A stretch of DNA of 23,579 nt from a virus. Under the pieces are notes generated by a model. That model saw only the letters and a list, made by a program, of their open reading frames with translations, had not been told where the DNA came from and searched no databases. The stretch covers positions 1 to 23,579 of IMG/VR virus record IMGVR_UViG_3300040960_001763; one strand, given 5' to 3'. Below, piece after piece: positions 15,089-21,835 of this stretch; position 1 is the first letter of the stretch, and each line of letters opens with the position of its first letter. The position numbers were made by a program, and so were the translations under genes.

Positions 15089-15520
15089 TTACGAAAGCAC
15101 AGTTGCAACGTAAGAGGTGTCAATTCGACCCACAAAGTGCGGAGCGTTCTCTGTGGCAGAAAAGGTCGGACCGTTGATTTCTCCGACCTTAAAGTAAACG
15201 CCGCTTGTGCTTTTGGTGGAATTGTTGAGTGTCTCCAGCACATTTACTGCCGTTGTTAAGAGTTGTTGGTTGCGGGCGGGACCACGCCCCTTTTCCGTAA
15301 AAATTCGGATAACAACTGCGCCCCGCGCATTATCAACGCTAGACGTAAGCGTGGGCTGGTTGGTAATGCCGAAAGTAACATTGACGCGAACGTACTCAGT
15401 AGTGGAGTTAGCCGGAACTGCTGTGATGTTGTCAAAGTAAACGGGCACCGCCGGTACTAGGTTATTGAATGCGGTGAGTAGTGGCCCCTCAACTGCAGCG
15501 CGAATAGCTTGGTAGTTCAT
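15089..15520 (-). CDS. Tail terminator protein (DUF4128-like)
   Basis: A 143-residue protein (MNYQAIRAAVEGPLLTAFNN ... 'EYVRVNVTFG', 'RGAVVIRIFTEKGRGPARNQ'). An N-terminal helix followed by strands and the 'G.v.i.If...g.G...' strand-loop pattern is that of phage tail terminator proteins (lambda U fold, DUF4128). These cap the tube once the tape measure length is reached and join it to the head. Its position, last in the neck block and directly before the major tail protein, is the standard one. The ATG overlaps the upstream stop by four bases (ATGA), and AGAGGG lies about nine bases before it. Confidence 0.78.
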   Translation of the reverse strand: MNYQAIRAAVEGPLLTAFNNLVPAVPVYFDNITAVPANSTTEYVRVNVTFGITNQPTLTSSVDNARGAVVIRIFTEKGRGPARNQQLLTTAVNVLETLNNSTKSTSGVYFKVGEINGPTFSATENAPHFVGRIDTSYVATVLS

Positions 15521-16083
15521 TGGCCAAACCCTCTACCCGGAACCCTACCGCCGCTTGGGCCTTGGCGGAACCCAATGCGCACACCGTTTCCTAGGTCTCT
15601 TTGCATCGCACCACCATTGGTGTATGTGACGTACCAGTCCAGAGGTGCGGTGCTTACAGCAAAACCCGGGCCGCTACTTACCTGGCCGCGTAGCTGACCT
15701 GTGCGACTTCCGATATTTACAGGGTCTTTCACAGGTTCGAGAATATCGCCATTGCTGTCGTACTGAGTCCGAAAAACACCTTCTTCTAGATCCAGTGCTT
15801 GGGGAGCATAGTCTGCTCCATTGACAATCTCGTAGTAGGTGCCCGACTTAAAGCGGGTTGCGGGTACGTTTCGCAGGTCGTACTTATAGAGGTTGGTGCC
15901 GCTTGAGCGCGGACCGCCTGGTGCGGTGCCGGGTTCTACCGCGTACCAAGCAGATGAAAATTGGCCGGAGTAGCCGGGGCCGGCTGCCACTAGGCCGTTC
16001 ATGATCTCTACAGAAGCCTGCCTTGCTGATTGAGCGACAAGATCTTTTAAGTCCTTTGAGAGGTCTTTGAAGTCGCGTGCCAT
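15517..16083 (-). CDS. HK97 gp10-like neck / tail completion protein
   Basis: A 188-residue protein (MARDFKDLSKDLKDLVAQSA ... 'AGPGYSGQFSSAWYAVEPGT', 'YYEIVNGADYAPQALDLEEG'). A leading amphipathic helix, a 'sG.f..sW' segment and a 'v.N.a.YA..ld.eeG' segment are the marks of the HK97 gp10 / tail completion family. It sits between a head-closure gene and a tail terminator gene. The Gly/Pro/Arg-rich end (GPSGGRVPGRGFGQ) is unusual and may be disordered. The ATG shares a base with the upstream stop (TAATG). The protein probably sits at the head-tail junction. Confidence 0.75.
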   Translation of the reverse strand: MARDFKDLSKDLKDLVAQSARQASVEIMNGLVAAGPGYSGQFSSAWYAVEPGTAPGGPRSSGTNLYKYDLRNVPATRFKSGTYYEIVNGADYAPQALDLEEGVFRTQYDSNGDILEPVKDPVNIGSRTGQLRGQVSSGPGFAVSTAPLDWYVTYTNGGAMQRDLGNGVRIGFRQGPSGGRVPGRGFGQ

Positions 16084-16460
16084 TACTGGGGCCTCACAAT
16101 AAGGGAGTGGTAGACCGGTTCGTCGCCGCGGTAGGTTCTGATTGCAATGATTTTGGCCTCGCGGGTTGCCCCAGCCTCGGTGTATTGGATGCGGTCGGCC
16201 TCGGTTGGGTAGTAGGTGCCGAGTTCAGTCGTCCCAATGAGGATGCGGAGGTCTGTGGTTTGGTACAGACCTTCGGATTCCTGTGGATCGAGGCGGAGGA
16301 TTACTCCCTTTAGCGGAACTGGTGTGTCGCCGCCTGTCACCTCGCCGGTGGCTGGATTGTATGCCCGAGGGGTTGTGGTTTTGATGTACGTGAGGTCTTG
16401 GCCCCACTGTGGCATCAGGGTTTTGGGGATAGGCGCAAATATGCTGTCGATTAAGCCCAT
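16083..16460 (-). CDS. Head closure / head-tail joining protein
   Basis: A 125-residue beta-rich protein (MGLIDSIFAPIPKTLMPQWG ... 'VPLKGVILRLDPQESEGLYQ', 'DLRILIGTTELGTYYPTEAD'). The 'KGVI..l...e..g..q..D...lI......' order is that of SPP1 gp16 / HK97 gp7-type head closure (stopper) proteins, which plug the portal after packaging. Its ATG begins one base after the upstream TGA, with an AGGT just before it. The assignment is by fold pattern plus location in the neck block. Confidence 0.68.
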   Translation of the reverse strand: MGLIDSIFAPIPKTLMPQWGQDLTYIKTTTPRAYNPATGEVTGGDTPVPLKGVILRLDPQESEGLYQTTDLRILIGTTELGTYYPTEADRIQYTEAGATREAKIIAIRTYRGDEPVYHSLIVRPQ

Positions 16461-16461
16461 A

Positions 16462-16992
16462 TCAACCTCGGAATAGGCGGACTGCGTAATTGGTGGCTCC
16501 GCCGATGCAGTAGGCGCCTAAATAGGTTTCCAGCCAGGGGTAAACGTCGAAGATGTTGTTGATTAGGCCTGGGGTGGTGGAGCTGTCCTTGTATTTGACT
16601 TTCAGTTCGCCCAGTTCCACCTCGTCGTAAAGGCCGCTGGTGCCGCTTGTTCCAGTGATGGAGTCCGTGTCGTTGGCGAAGGCGCGGGCTAGTTCGTATG
16701 TGGCGACCTTGACCTGTTGCGGGATCAGCGTGCACACCAGCTTGATGCCGTCAACTTTGTAGTCCTCTCGTGGCCACTTCAAGGCTTGGGTTTCGGTGCA
16801 GCGGTCGCCGTAGAAGCTCAAGGCGTCGATCCAGCGCGTCGCGGAAATCAGGGCGCGGTTTTTCTGGTCGTCGGTCTTGTCGGTCCAGGTTGCAGAGTCG
16901 GGAACTGTCTCGAAATATGCGTCTGCTTCGGCCAACGTCACGTAGCTGTTGGCCGACGCGCCTTGCAGAGTGGCATCAATAGTCGCGGCCAC
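16462..16992 (-). CDS. Head-tail connector, DnaT_2-like
   Basis: A 176-residue protein beginning at GTG 16992 (MAATIDATLQGASANSYVTL). 'ANSYVTLAEADAYFETV', 'WTDKTDDQKNRALISATRWI' and 'ALKWPRE' match the pattern of the phage family annotated as DnaT-like ssDNA-binding (DnaT_2), which in structural operons takes the place of the HK97 gp6/SPP1 gp15 head-tail adaptor. The family name is thus misleading: the role expected here is an adaptor ring bound to the portal, not replication. It begins two bases after the upstream small gene ends, without a visible ribosome site, so translation is probably coupled. Confidence 0.78.
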   Translation of the reverse strand: MAATIDATLQGASANSYVTLAEADAYFETVPDSATWTDKTDDQKNRALISATRWIDALSFYGDRCTETQALKWPREDYKVDGIKLVCTLIPQQVKVATYELARAFANDTDSITGTSGTSGLYDEVELGELKVKYKDSSTTPGLINNIFDVYPWLETYLGAYCIGGATNYAVRLFRG

Positions 16993-16994
16993 AG

Positions 16995-17189
16995 TTAATA
17001 CGATCTTTTTCTGAGTTTAGCCCTTACACGTCGTGTCGATGTTTTGGTCTGTACTTGCAGTATTGATGCGTGGTAAATGGTCGCTCCCTCCATCTGAAGC
17101 TCGGCACTTCGCTCTAGGTGGTCCCCATACGCTATGTCCTCGTGCCACTGGCGACTATTGTGTGAGACGTAAAGACGTACCAGTTTCAT
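16995..17189 (-). CDS. Small basic protein of unknown function before the connector gene
   Basis: A 64-residue protein from ATG 17189 (MKLVRLYVSHNSRQWHEDIA ... 'GATIYHASILQVQTKTSTRR') to TAA. The open frame continues upstream to 17336, but that part mirrors the plus-strand helix-turn-helix gene and has low-complexity Ser/Arg, so it is not credited. The gene stops two bases before the connector GTG, which supports it being real and coupled. No family is recognised. The C-terminus is strongly basic (TRRVRAKLRKRSY). It would be the first gene transcribed after the capsid terminator and the opposite-strand gene. Confidence 0.6.
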   Translation of the reverse strand: MKLVRLYVSHNSRQWHEDIAYGDHLERSAELQMEGATIYHASILQVQTKTSTRRVRAKLRKRSY

Positions 17190-17256
17190 GCCGCTTCGTA
17201 AATCTTCCGGTGCTGAGGGCAGCGTAAAGCTTGCAACACCAAAAGAGGACCCCGTG

Positions 17257-17472
17257 ATGCCCGGTAAGCAGATTCGCAAACTAGAAGATGTCGCGCTCGA
17301 AATTCGACGCCTTCGGGAAGAACAAAATCTCAACATTATGGAAATTGGTGAGAAGCTCCAGGTGAGTTATGACGTGATCAATCAGTTGATCCTGCAGTCC
17401 TACAAAAGCACTATGAATACTCCCGTTGTTTTTGAGAGGCAGGAGAAGATTCGGCTGGGGATTGATTATTGA
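17257..17472 (+). CDS. Small helix-turn-helix protein on the opposite strand
   Basis: The only convincing plus-strand gene. The 71-residue product starts at ATG 17257 with AGAGGA seven bases upstream; the frame extends to ATG 17188 but without such a site. Residues 12-26 are a charged helix ('VALEIRRLREEQNLN'), and residues 27-46 ('IMEIGEKLQVSYDVINQLIL') fit a helix-turn-helix: hydrophobic at 27, 30 and 34, Val-Ser-Tyr at the turn into the second helix, Ile41 and Leu44 buried. This suggests DNA binding, perhaps as a small repressor, though the protein has no further domain. It lies between the capsid terminator and the connector block, convergent with the capsid gene and divergent from the 64-residue gene. 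No good promoter or plus-strand terminator is visible. An accessory 'moron' or a late-gene regulator is inferred. Confidence 0.65.
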   Translation: MPGKQIRKLEDVALEIRRLREEQNLNIMEIGEKLQVSYDVINQLILQSYKSTMNTPVVFERQEKIRLGIDY

Positions 17473-17475
17473 CAT

Positions 17476-17499
17476 AAAAAAGGCCCCCATGAGGGGGCC
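17476..17499 (-). terminator. Intrinsic terminator after the major capsid gene
   Basis: On the minus strand GGCCCCC-TCAT-GGGGGCC forms a perfect 7-bp stem, followed by TTTTTT. It begins 20 bases after the capsid stop codon. In the plus direction there is no T tract after the stem, so it serves the capsid transcript and not the small plus-strand gene, whose stop codon lies three bases away. Confidence 0.9.
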
Positions 17500-17519
17500 A
17501 TGTTGATGCCTGGTTTGGA

Positions 17520-18632
17520 TCAGGTGTAGGCGGTGGGATCGAAAGGTGTGTTCACCAGCAAGCGGGCCACAGGGACCATCTTGGCGGTGCTGAACACCAG
17601 GTTCCAGCTGGCGATGTTGGCCAGGTTGCCGGTGGTGGCGGCGTTGGTGGGGTTGTCGCCCGAGGCGGCCCACTTGGTGCCGGTCACGTGGTAACCGTAG
17701 TGGTAGTCCACTGCCAGCACATCCTGCATGGACAGGATGTTGCGGTCAGCGGCAAGACGCAGGTCTTGCTGGATGCCCTCGGACACCACGCCGGAGCGGA
17801 ACAGATAGACCGGGTACTTGACTACGTCGCCGGCATCGCCGCCAGTCAAGTAGGTCAGCTGGTCGTCAATCACGACCCGCATACCGGCGAAGAACGGTAC
17901 GTCGGTCGAACGTACGCCAACGCCGCCTGCGCCCCAGGTCACTGCGCCAGCGGCGGCCAGTGCAGAGGTGCTGAAGGTCAGCATGCCTACCTGCTGCAGG
18001 TAGTAGGCGACGTTCGAGTGCATAGCGATGCTATCGAGGTCGTCGCCGCGCTCGCCCAACACGGACTTGGCGGCAATCACGTTGGCAGCCGTCAAGTAGT
18101 TGGCCTCGGTCATCGAACCAGGCACACCGTCAAAGCTCTTGTCGGTTTGGTTGGCACCCAGGACGCCGTTGCCGGTGATGCCGCCGAACAGGCCCAGCAG
18201 GTGGTTCGACAGGGTGGCGGTCTTCAGCTTGTTGATCGCAGCGGTCAGCTGATCGCGCACGTGGCTCAGAGGATCGGAACCAGTGCCCAGCTTGCTGAGA
18301 TCGTCGGCTGCGTATGCGAAGCCGCGGTGCAGAATCGTCATGATCTGCTCGTCGGCGGTCACGTTCTGAGGAACGAGGTAGCCGCCGCCACCGCCCCAGG
18401 TGGCGTTGCTGAGAATTTGGGTCTCAGTCGGGGCGATGGGGTCGAAGAAAGGTACGCGCACGCGGGTGCCGCCAGCGCGGGCATCAAGTGCAGCGTTGCG
18501 CTGGATGATGCCGCTCTGGATCCACTTCGATTGCTCGAAGATGCCCTCAGAGGTGTACTGGAGAAACTCGGGGCGGGTAACCAGATCGGAGAGGAAAGTA
18601 CCTCCGCTCCAGTTGCCGTTAAAGGAAGACAT
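17520..18632 (-). CDS. Major capsid protein
   Basis: A 370-residue protein from ATG 18632 (MSSFNGNWSGGTFLSDLVTR), with GGAG seven bases upstream. Features of a phage coat protein: an early 'RPEFLQYTSEGIFEQSKWIQ' segment, 'GGTRVRVPFFDPI', a run 'GGGGGYLVP', 'DDLSKLGTGSDPLSHVRDQL' and, near residue 200, 'SIAMHSNVAYYLQQ', a block typical of the A domain of HK97-fold coat proteins. It resembles the Gp13-like capsid families used with DUF4055 portals (tentative). It follows the scaffold gene and is closed by a strong terminator, both expected for the most abundant virion protein. Codons are visibly GC-rich compared with the tape measure gene. Confidence 0.88.
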   Translation of the reverse strand: MSSFNGNWSGGTFLSDLVTRPEFLQYTSEGIFEQSKWIQSGIIQRNAALDARAGGTRVRVPFFDPIAPTETQILSNATWGGGGGYLVPQNVTADEQIMTILHRGFAYAADDLSKLGTGSDPLSHVRDQLTAAINKLKTATLSNHLLGLFGGITGNGVLGANQTDKSFDGVPGSMTEANYLTAANVIAAKSVLGERGDDLDSIAMHSNVAYYLQQVGMLTFSTSALAAAGAVTWGAGGVGVRSTDVPFFAGMRVVIDDQLTYLTGGDAGDVVKYPVYLFRSGVVSEGIQQDLRLAADRNILSMQDVLAVDYHYGYHVTGTKWAASGDNPTNAATTGNLANIASWNLVFSTAKMVPVARLLVNTPFDPTAYT

Positions 18633-18639
18633 GATGTAG

Positions 18640-18643
18640 CTCC
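18640..18643 (-). promoter_or_regulatory. Ribosome binding site of the major capsid gene
   Basis: GGAG on the minus strand, seven bases before ATG 18632. It fixes the capsid start. The preceding scaffold gene has a GTG start without a visible site, so the pair is set for much more coat than scaffold. Confidence 0.6.
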
Positions 18644-18678
18644 GGTGGAGTCGTTGTTAGCGGTTGCCCCACAGGGGC

Positions 18679-19383
18679 TTAGCGGCCAGCCTCCGCCTTC
18701 AATAGACGGGCGCGATCGGGATCGCTGCTCATGATCATCATCTGCTCGGTAAAATTCCAAGCATCTTTTGACCATGGGTTGGACTGGCCGGGGAGGGCGT
18801 TGGCGCGGGCACTACCTGCGACACCCATGCCGGCGCGGTTGCTAGCAGCAAAATGATGCTCGTAACCGCTGCCGGGATTTTTCAAGTTGGCGATATACTC
18901 GCCAACCGGAACTTCGACGCCGCCAACAACAGCCACAGGCTGACCATCTTTGGCGCGAAGGTTGTCTTGCACTAAACGATACAGCTGATCTGGTGCAAGT
19001 GCACCAGCTTGAGAAAGTTGGGCGATTGCTCCAGCCTTTAGTTGTTCTTGTGTGAAGGATGTCTCCATTGAGGAGATCTTTGCCTCGCGTTCAGCTAGTT
19101 GCTGCTTTAGGTCGGCAACTGTCTCCTGGGCTTGCTCCCACAGGGCCTTAAACTCCCCTGATTCAGCTAACTTCTGTGTTTGAGCGCTTTTTTGTGCGCT
19201 CTGGAGTTCGTCTAGTTGTTTCTGCAAGGAATCTCGGTTATCTCGGTCTTTACGCCGCTCTGCAATAAGCTCCGCGTTTTTTGCTTTCAGCGCTTCTAGT
19301 TGGGCGGCCAAATTGGAGCTTTCAACCACAGGTTGAGGGGCAACATTCTCCACAGGAGGTGTTGCTTGCTGTTCTTCGGGCAC
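18679..19383 (-). CDS. Capsid scaffold protein
   Basis: A 234-residue protein from GTG 19383 (MPEEQQATPPVENVAPQPVV). After a Pro/Glu-rich disordered N-terminus, residues about 25-115 form a long coiled coil ('LAAQLEALKAKNAELIAERR', 'VADLKQQLAEREAKISSME'). Then comes a short helical part ('AGALAPDQLYRLVQDNLRAK') and a basic tail. This layout, between portal and major capsid genes, is that of siphovirus scaffolding proteins, which template procapsid assembly and leave or are degraded afterwards. No protease motif is seen in it or beside it, so processing is unknown. No ribosome site is visible, which fits lower expression than coat protein. Confidence 0.85.
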   Translation of the reverse strand: MPEEQQATPPVENVAPQPVVESSNLAAQLEALKAKNAELIAERRKDRDNRDSLQKQLDELQSAQKSAQTQKLAESGEFKALWEQAQETVADLKQQLAEREAKISSMETSFTQEQLKAGAIAQLSQAGALAPDQLYRLVQDNLRAKDGQPVAVVGGVEVPVGEYIANLKNPGSGYEHHFAASNRAGMGVAGSARANALPGQSNPWSKDAWNFTEQMMIMSSDPDRARLLKAEAGR

Positions 19384-19418
19384 GGTAATGTGTTACATGA
19401 ACGTATTTAGAATAGCAT

Positions 19419-20822
19419 TTAAGAATTGACCTCATCGGGTTGCTCTTCCATTGCTGGGGTTCCAGCGGCGGCCAGCTCTTCGTCGATCTTGATGTTGTCC
19501 GGCAGGATTTCGCCGCGTCGCAAAATCTCCAGCAGCATTTGGTCGCTGATTTTGCCGAGCTGGTTGAGTTGGGTGATGACGGCGATGTCTTGGCCGATTA
19601 GGCGGTAGTAGTCGAAGTCACGGTCGATCTTGACCTCTGGTGGTTCGATGCCGACGTACTGGGCTGCAAAGCCGAAGGCTTGGTTTAGGGCGCTCTCCAG
19701 TTCTTGGCTGATGATCGAGAGCACACTGTTGGATTGGGCTTGGTCGATGCGCTTGGCCTCGGCGGATTCGGCTACGAACTTTTGGCCGAAGAGTTTGGTG
19801 ACGCCCAAGGTGGACATCTGTTGCTCCAGGGATTGGAGTTCGGCCATTTGTGCGTCGAAGCTTGTGGCGTCGGCTTGGACGTAATACGCCTTGTTGCCTG
19901 GCTGCATGGCGATGGCGTAGTTCACGCCCATCGTTGCGCTGCCGGTTGTGTCGTCCCAGCCCTCTAGGACAAGGGTCGGCATGGCGGCAATATGTAGGGC
20001 GTGGATTAGGTCGGCTTGGCGTTGGTAGTGGGTGATGTTCAGGTTGGCGATGTCCAGTAGCGGTGGCAGCGAGCGGAGCATGCCCCGGCGGTTGCTATAA
20101 ATCGGTACCAGCGGGATCTCGTCCAGGCTGTAGCCGCCTGTTTGCGTGAACTCAACTACGTCTTCGCCGAGTGTGTAGAGGTCGTAGCGGCCTGGGTAGA
20201 TCACCCGCATTTGCTCGATTTGCTCTTCGCCGAAGTCGTTTAGGGGGCGGGTGGTGTACTCGTGGATGCGGACTTGGGTTAGAGGGGAGCCGGGCATGGT
20301 ATCGGCTTGGCGCCAGCCCCAGATCTGTGGGGCGTCAACGTGGACGAAATAGGGGCGGCGGCCTTGGGCGCGTTCTTCCGCCAGATTCATGGCACCCATT
20401 GCAGCTGGGTAGTCCACCAAAATGGCGCTGTGGCCATAGGTCATGCTGCTTACTAGGGCGCGGCGGGCGTACTCGTTGATGTTCGAGCCGATGCCGTCGA
20501 TGTTCTCGCTTAGCTCCAGCCAGTAGGGGTCGCCCTCGATGTGGATTGGTTTGCGGAGTATGGCGCCAGCGGCGGTTTCGATTAGGCGGCTGGTGTAGGG
20601 GCTTAGGACGCTGCGGTCAATGCGGGTTTGGTAAGCGTCGTCGTCTTCGCGGGGTTCTTGGGGGAGGTATTTCTCGCTCATGTCGCGCAGGTAGTTCGTG
20701 CCGCGCGTTACTGCTGCCATTACGCTCCAGTCGGCCATCATTGCGATGACTTCTAGGTTGCGAACAAACGGGGATTCGCTTACTACAGCCCCGACCGGGG
20801 GGATATTACCGCTGTAAACCAC
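19419..20822 (-). CDS. Portal protein (DUF4055-like)
   Basis: A 467-residue protein from GTG 20822, with AGGAG six bases upstream. The N-terminal part ('GTNYLRDMSEKYLPQEPRED', 'YQTRIDRSVLSPYTSRLIET', 'AAGAILRKPIHIEGDPYW') matches the DUF4055 group of phage portals. In the middle are 'YFVHVDAPQIWGWRQ' and 'LVPIYSNRRG'; the C-terminal half has long helices ('SLEQQMSTLGVTKLFGQKFV', 'ESAEAKRIDQAQSNSVLS') that would form the stem and clip. Length is normal for the family. A portal forms the dodecameric DNA channel at one capsid vertex. The usual partner upstream, the large terminase, is absent from the window. Confidence 0.9.
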   Translation of the reverse strand: MVYSGNIPPVGAVVSESPFVRNLEVIAMMADWSVMAAVTRGTNYLRDMSEKYLPQEPREDDDAYQTRIDRSVLSPYTSRLIETAAGAILRKPIHIEGDPYWLELSENIDGIGSNINEYARRALVSSMTYGHSAILVDYPAAMGAMNLAEERAQGRRPYFVHVDAPQIWGWRQADTMPGSPLTQVRIHEYTTRPLNDFGEEQIEQMRVIYPGRYDLYTLGEDVVEFTQTGGYSLDEIPLVPIYSNRRGMLRSLPPLLDIANLNITHYQRQADLIHALHIAAMPTLVLEGWDDTTGSATMGVNYAIAMQPGNKAYYVQADATSFDAQMAELQSLEQQMSTLGVTKLFGQKFVAESAEAKRIDQAQSNSVLSIISQELESALNQAFGFAAQYVGIEPPEVKIDRDFDYYRLIGQDIAVITQLNQLGKISDQMLLEILRRGEILPDNIKIDEELAAAGTPAMEEQPDEVNS

Positions 20823-20828
20823 ATTAAA

Positions 20829-20833
20829 CTCCT
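20829..20833 (-). promoter_or_regulatory. Ribosome binding site of the portal gene
   Basis: AGGAG on the minus strand, six bases before the GTG at 20822. It decides the non-ATG start: the overlapping ATG one base away is out of frame. Confidence 0.65.
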
Positions 20834-20901
20834 ACTTTGTACCTATTCTGCCACGGCTACGGCTGCTGCTTACGGTAAATGGGGTGTCCGGTAGTTGGTC
20901 C

Positions 20902-20976
20902 TCACGCGGTGCCAACCTCGCCGCAGCCGGACTCTACGGACGCTTCCGATCCCTCGTTGAAAGATTGCTCGCGCAT
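20902..20976 (-). CDS. Possible 24-residue peptide in the gap before the portal gene
   Basis: The 179-base stretch 20823-21001 holds no sure gene. One short frame runs from ATG 20976 to TGA 20904-20902 and encodes an acidic peptide (MREQSFNEGSEASVESGCGE, then VGTA). It has no ribosome site. A second minus-strand frame through the same bases is open without an ATG, very basic, and ends 'RVRTNYRTPHLP' about 20866. One of the two may be a remnant or a real tiny gene; neither has a recognised family. No convincing promoter or terminator was found in the stretch. Confidence 0.2.
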   Translation of the reverse strand: MREQSFNEGSEASVESGCGEVGTA

Positions 20977-21001
20977 ACTAGCGAATTACGGCGGGGTGGG
21001 C

Positions 21002-21235
21002 TTAGCCGTCCAGCTCTTTTACAAGCGTCTTGAGCGCTTTGTACTGTCCCCATGTCAGGCAAAAGCGTTGTTCGCCATTGCTGTTAAGGATGACATCAAA
21101 GCCCTCACCGTTGTGCCACAAGGACATCTCCATGAAGTCGTCGCCTTTGATGGTTACGTCGTAGTCCGCCAGGGATACAAAGGCTGCTTCGAGCTTGTAA
21201 CGCTCGATTTTCTTGGATGATTTTTTGTCTGACAT
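21002..21235 (-). CDS. Hypothetical 77-residue protein
   Basis: A small gene from ATG 21235 (MSDKKSSKKIERYKLEAAFV) to TAA. The lysine-rich start is followed by a compact alpha/beta-like stretch ('YDVTIKGDDFMEMSLWHNGE', 'FDVILNSNGEQRFCLTWGQY') and a C-terminal helix (KALKTLVKELDG). No signal peptide or membrane segment. It begins 14 bases after the upstream gene ends, in the same direction. I do not recognise a family. Coding looks real because codon use and composition match the neighbours and no competing frame is as good. Confidence 0.6.
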   Translation of the reverse strand: MSDKKSSKKIERYKLEAAFVSLADYDVTIKGDDFMEMSLWHNGEGFDVILNSNGEQRFCLTWGQYKALKTLVKELDG

Positions 21236-21249
21236 AGAAGTGGAAGCGA

Positions 21250-21780
21250 CTACTTGTGGTCGGGAAGCTGTTCAAGGGCGCGGCGGATGATGGACAAAGC
21301 GTTGTCGTCTAGGTAGTCGCCTTGAGGATCAGTACACTCGTCGATCAGGGCAAGCGCCTGCTCCTTCAAGCTCGGCGGCTTGGGGCGGCGGGCGGCACGG
21401 AGAGCGTCCGCTGTTTCAACGTCAGTCCACTCACGCACAAACCACTCACAGCACGCCTCCAGCTCCTGGTCTGCACCGTACTGAGCAGCGAGGACGCAAA
21501 TTTGTTGCTCTAGATCAGCAGGGTACGCACCGATGCAGTCGTCAGATCTTGTGCTTTCGATCCACTGCTGCACCAGCTCTGGAGGTGGCGTGATGTCGGA
21601 ACTCCTAATTTGGAGATTATTAGGAGATGATTTGGAGTTCAGCGCCCAGTCAATGCAGAGCTTCGCAAACGTCTTGTAGTAGCCGGGGCGTCCGCGCTTT
21701 TGACTGTCCTCTCGTGCTTGCTCGGAGAACTTTTTGAGCAGGTGCGGCGGTGGCACCTTGGAGTAATCTTCGTTGGTCAT
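21250..21780 (-). CDS. Hypothetical protein with two 'PPP-x-L' helical units
   Basis: A 176-residue soluble protein from ATG 21780 (MTNEDYSKVPPPHLLKKFSE) to TAG. It contains two related units, 'VPPPHLLKKFSEQARED' (residues 9-25) and 'ITPPPELVQQWIESTRSD' (about 63-80). Each is followed by a second helix ('YYKTFAKLCIDWAL' and 'LEQQICVLAAQYGADQEL'). 'PPPELVQQW' is a motif I have seen in small uncharacterised cyanophage proteins (recollection, unchecked). A C-terminal helical part ends 'ALSIIRRALEQLPDHK'. No known domain, signal or membrane segment. It lies between the receptor-side genes and the portal gene. No ribosome site is evident. Function unknown. Confidence 0.65.
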   Translation of the reverse strand: MTNEDYSKVPPPHLLKKFSEQAREDSQKRGRPGYYKTFAKLCIDWALNSKSSPNNLQIRSSDITPPPELVQQWIESTRSDDCIGAYPADLEQQICVLAAQYGADQELEACCEWFVREWTDVETADALRAARRPKPPSLKEQALALIDECTDPQGDYLDDNALSIIRRALEQLPDHK

Positions 21781-21835
21781 GGTTTCTAGGGAACTGTGGC
21801 CAGGGCAGGGTGTTGACGCACGCCAAGGTTAATAG

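Noticed and set aside
15070-15110. Possible promoter for the major tail gene (TTGCAA, then TAATAAT or TGGTAA on the minus strand)
   Set aside because: Spacing fits only the poorer -10 match, and it lies inside the end of the upstream coding region; too weak to list.
17190-17336. N-terminal extension of the 64-residue minus-strand gene
   Set aside because: Arg/Ser low-complexity translation complementary to the helix-turn-helix gene; the ATG at 17189 gives a sensible protein.
17688-18734. Long plus-strand open frame of 348 codons opposite the capsid and scaffold genes
   Set aside because: It mirrors a strongly recognised capsid gene, has low-complexity Gly/Ala/Val/His content, and no ribosome site; GC-rich third positions of the capsid codons explain it.
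21602-21626. Inverted repeat CTCCTAAT / ATTAGGAG with a 9-base spacer
   Set aside because: AT-rich eight-base arms inside a coding region with no T tract; could be chance, and it codes an ordinary linker.
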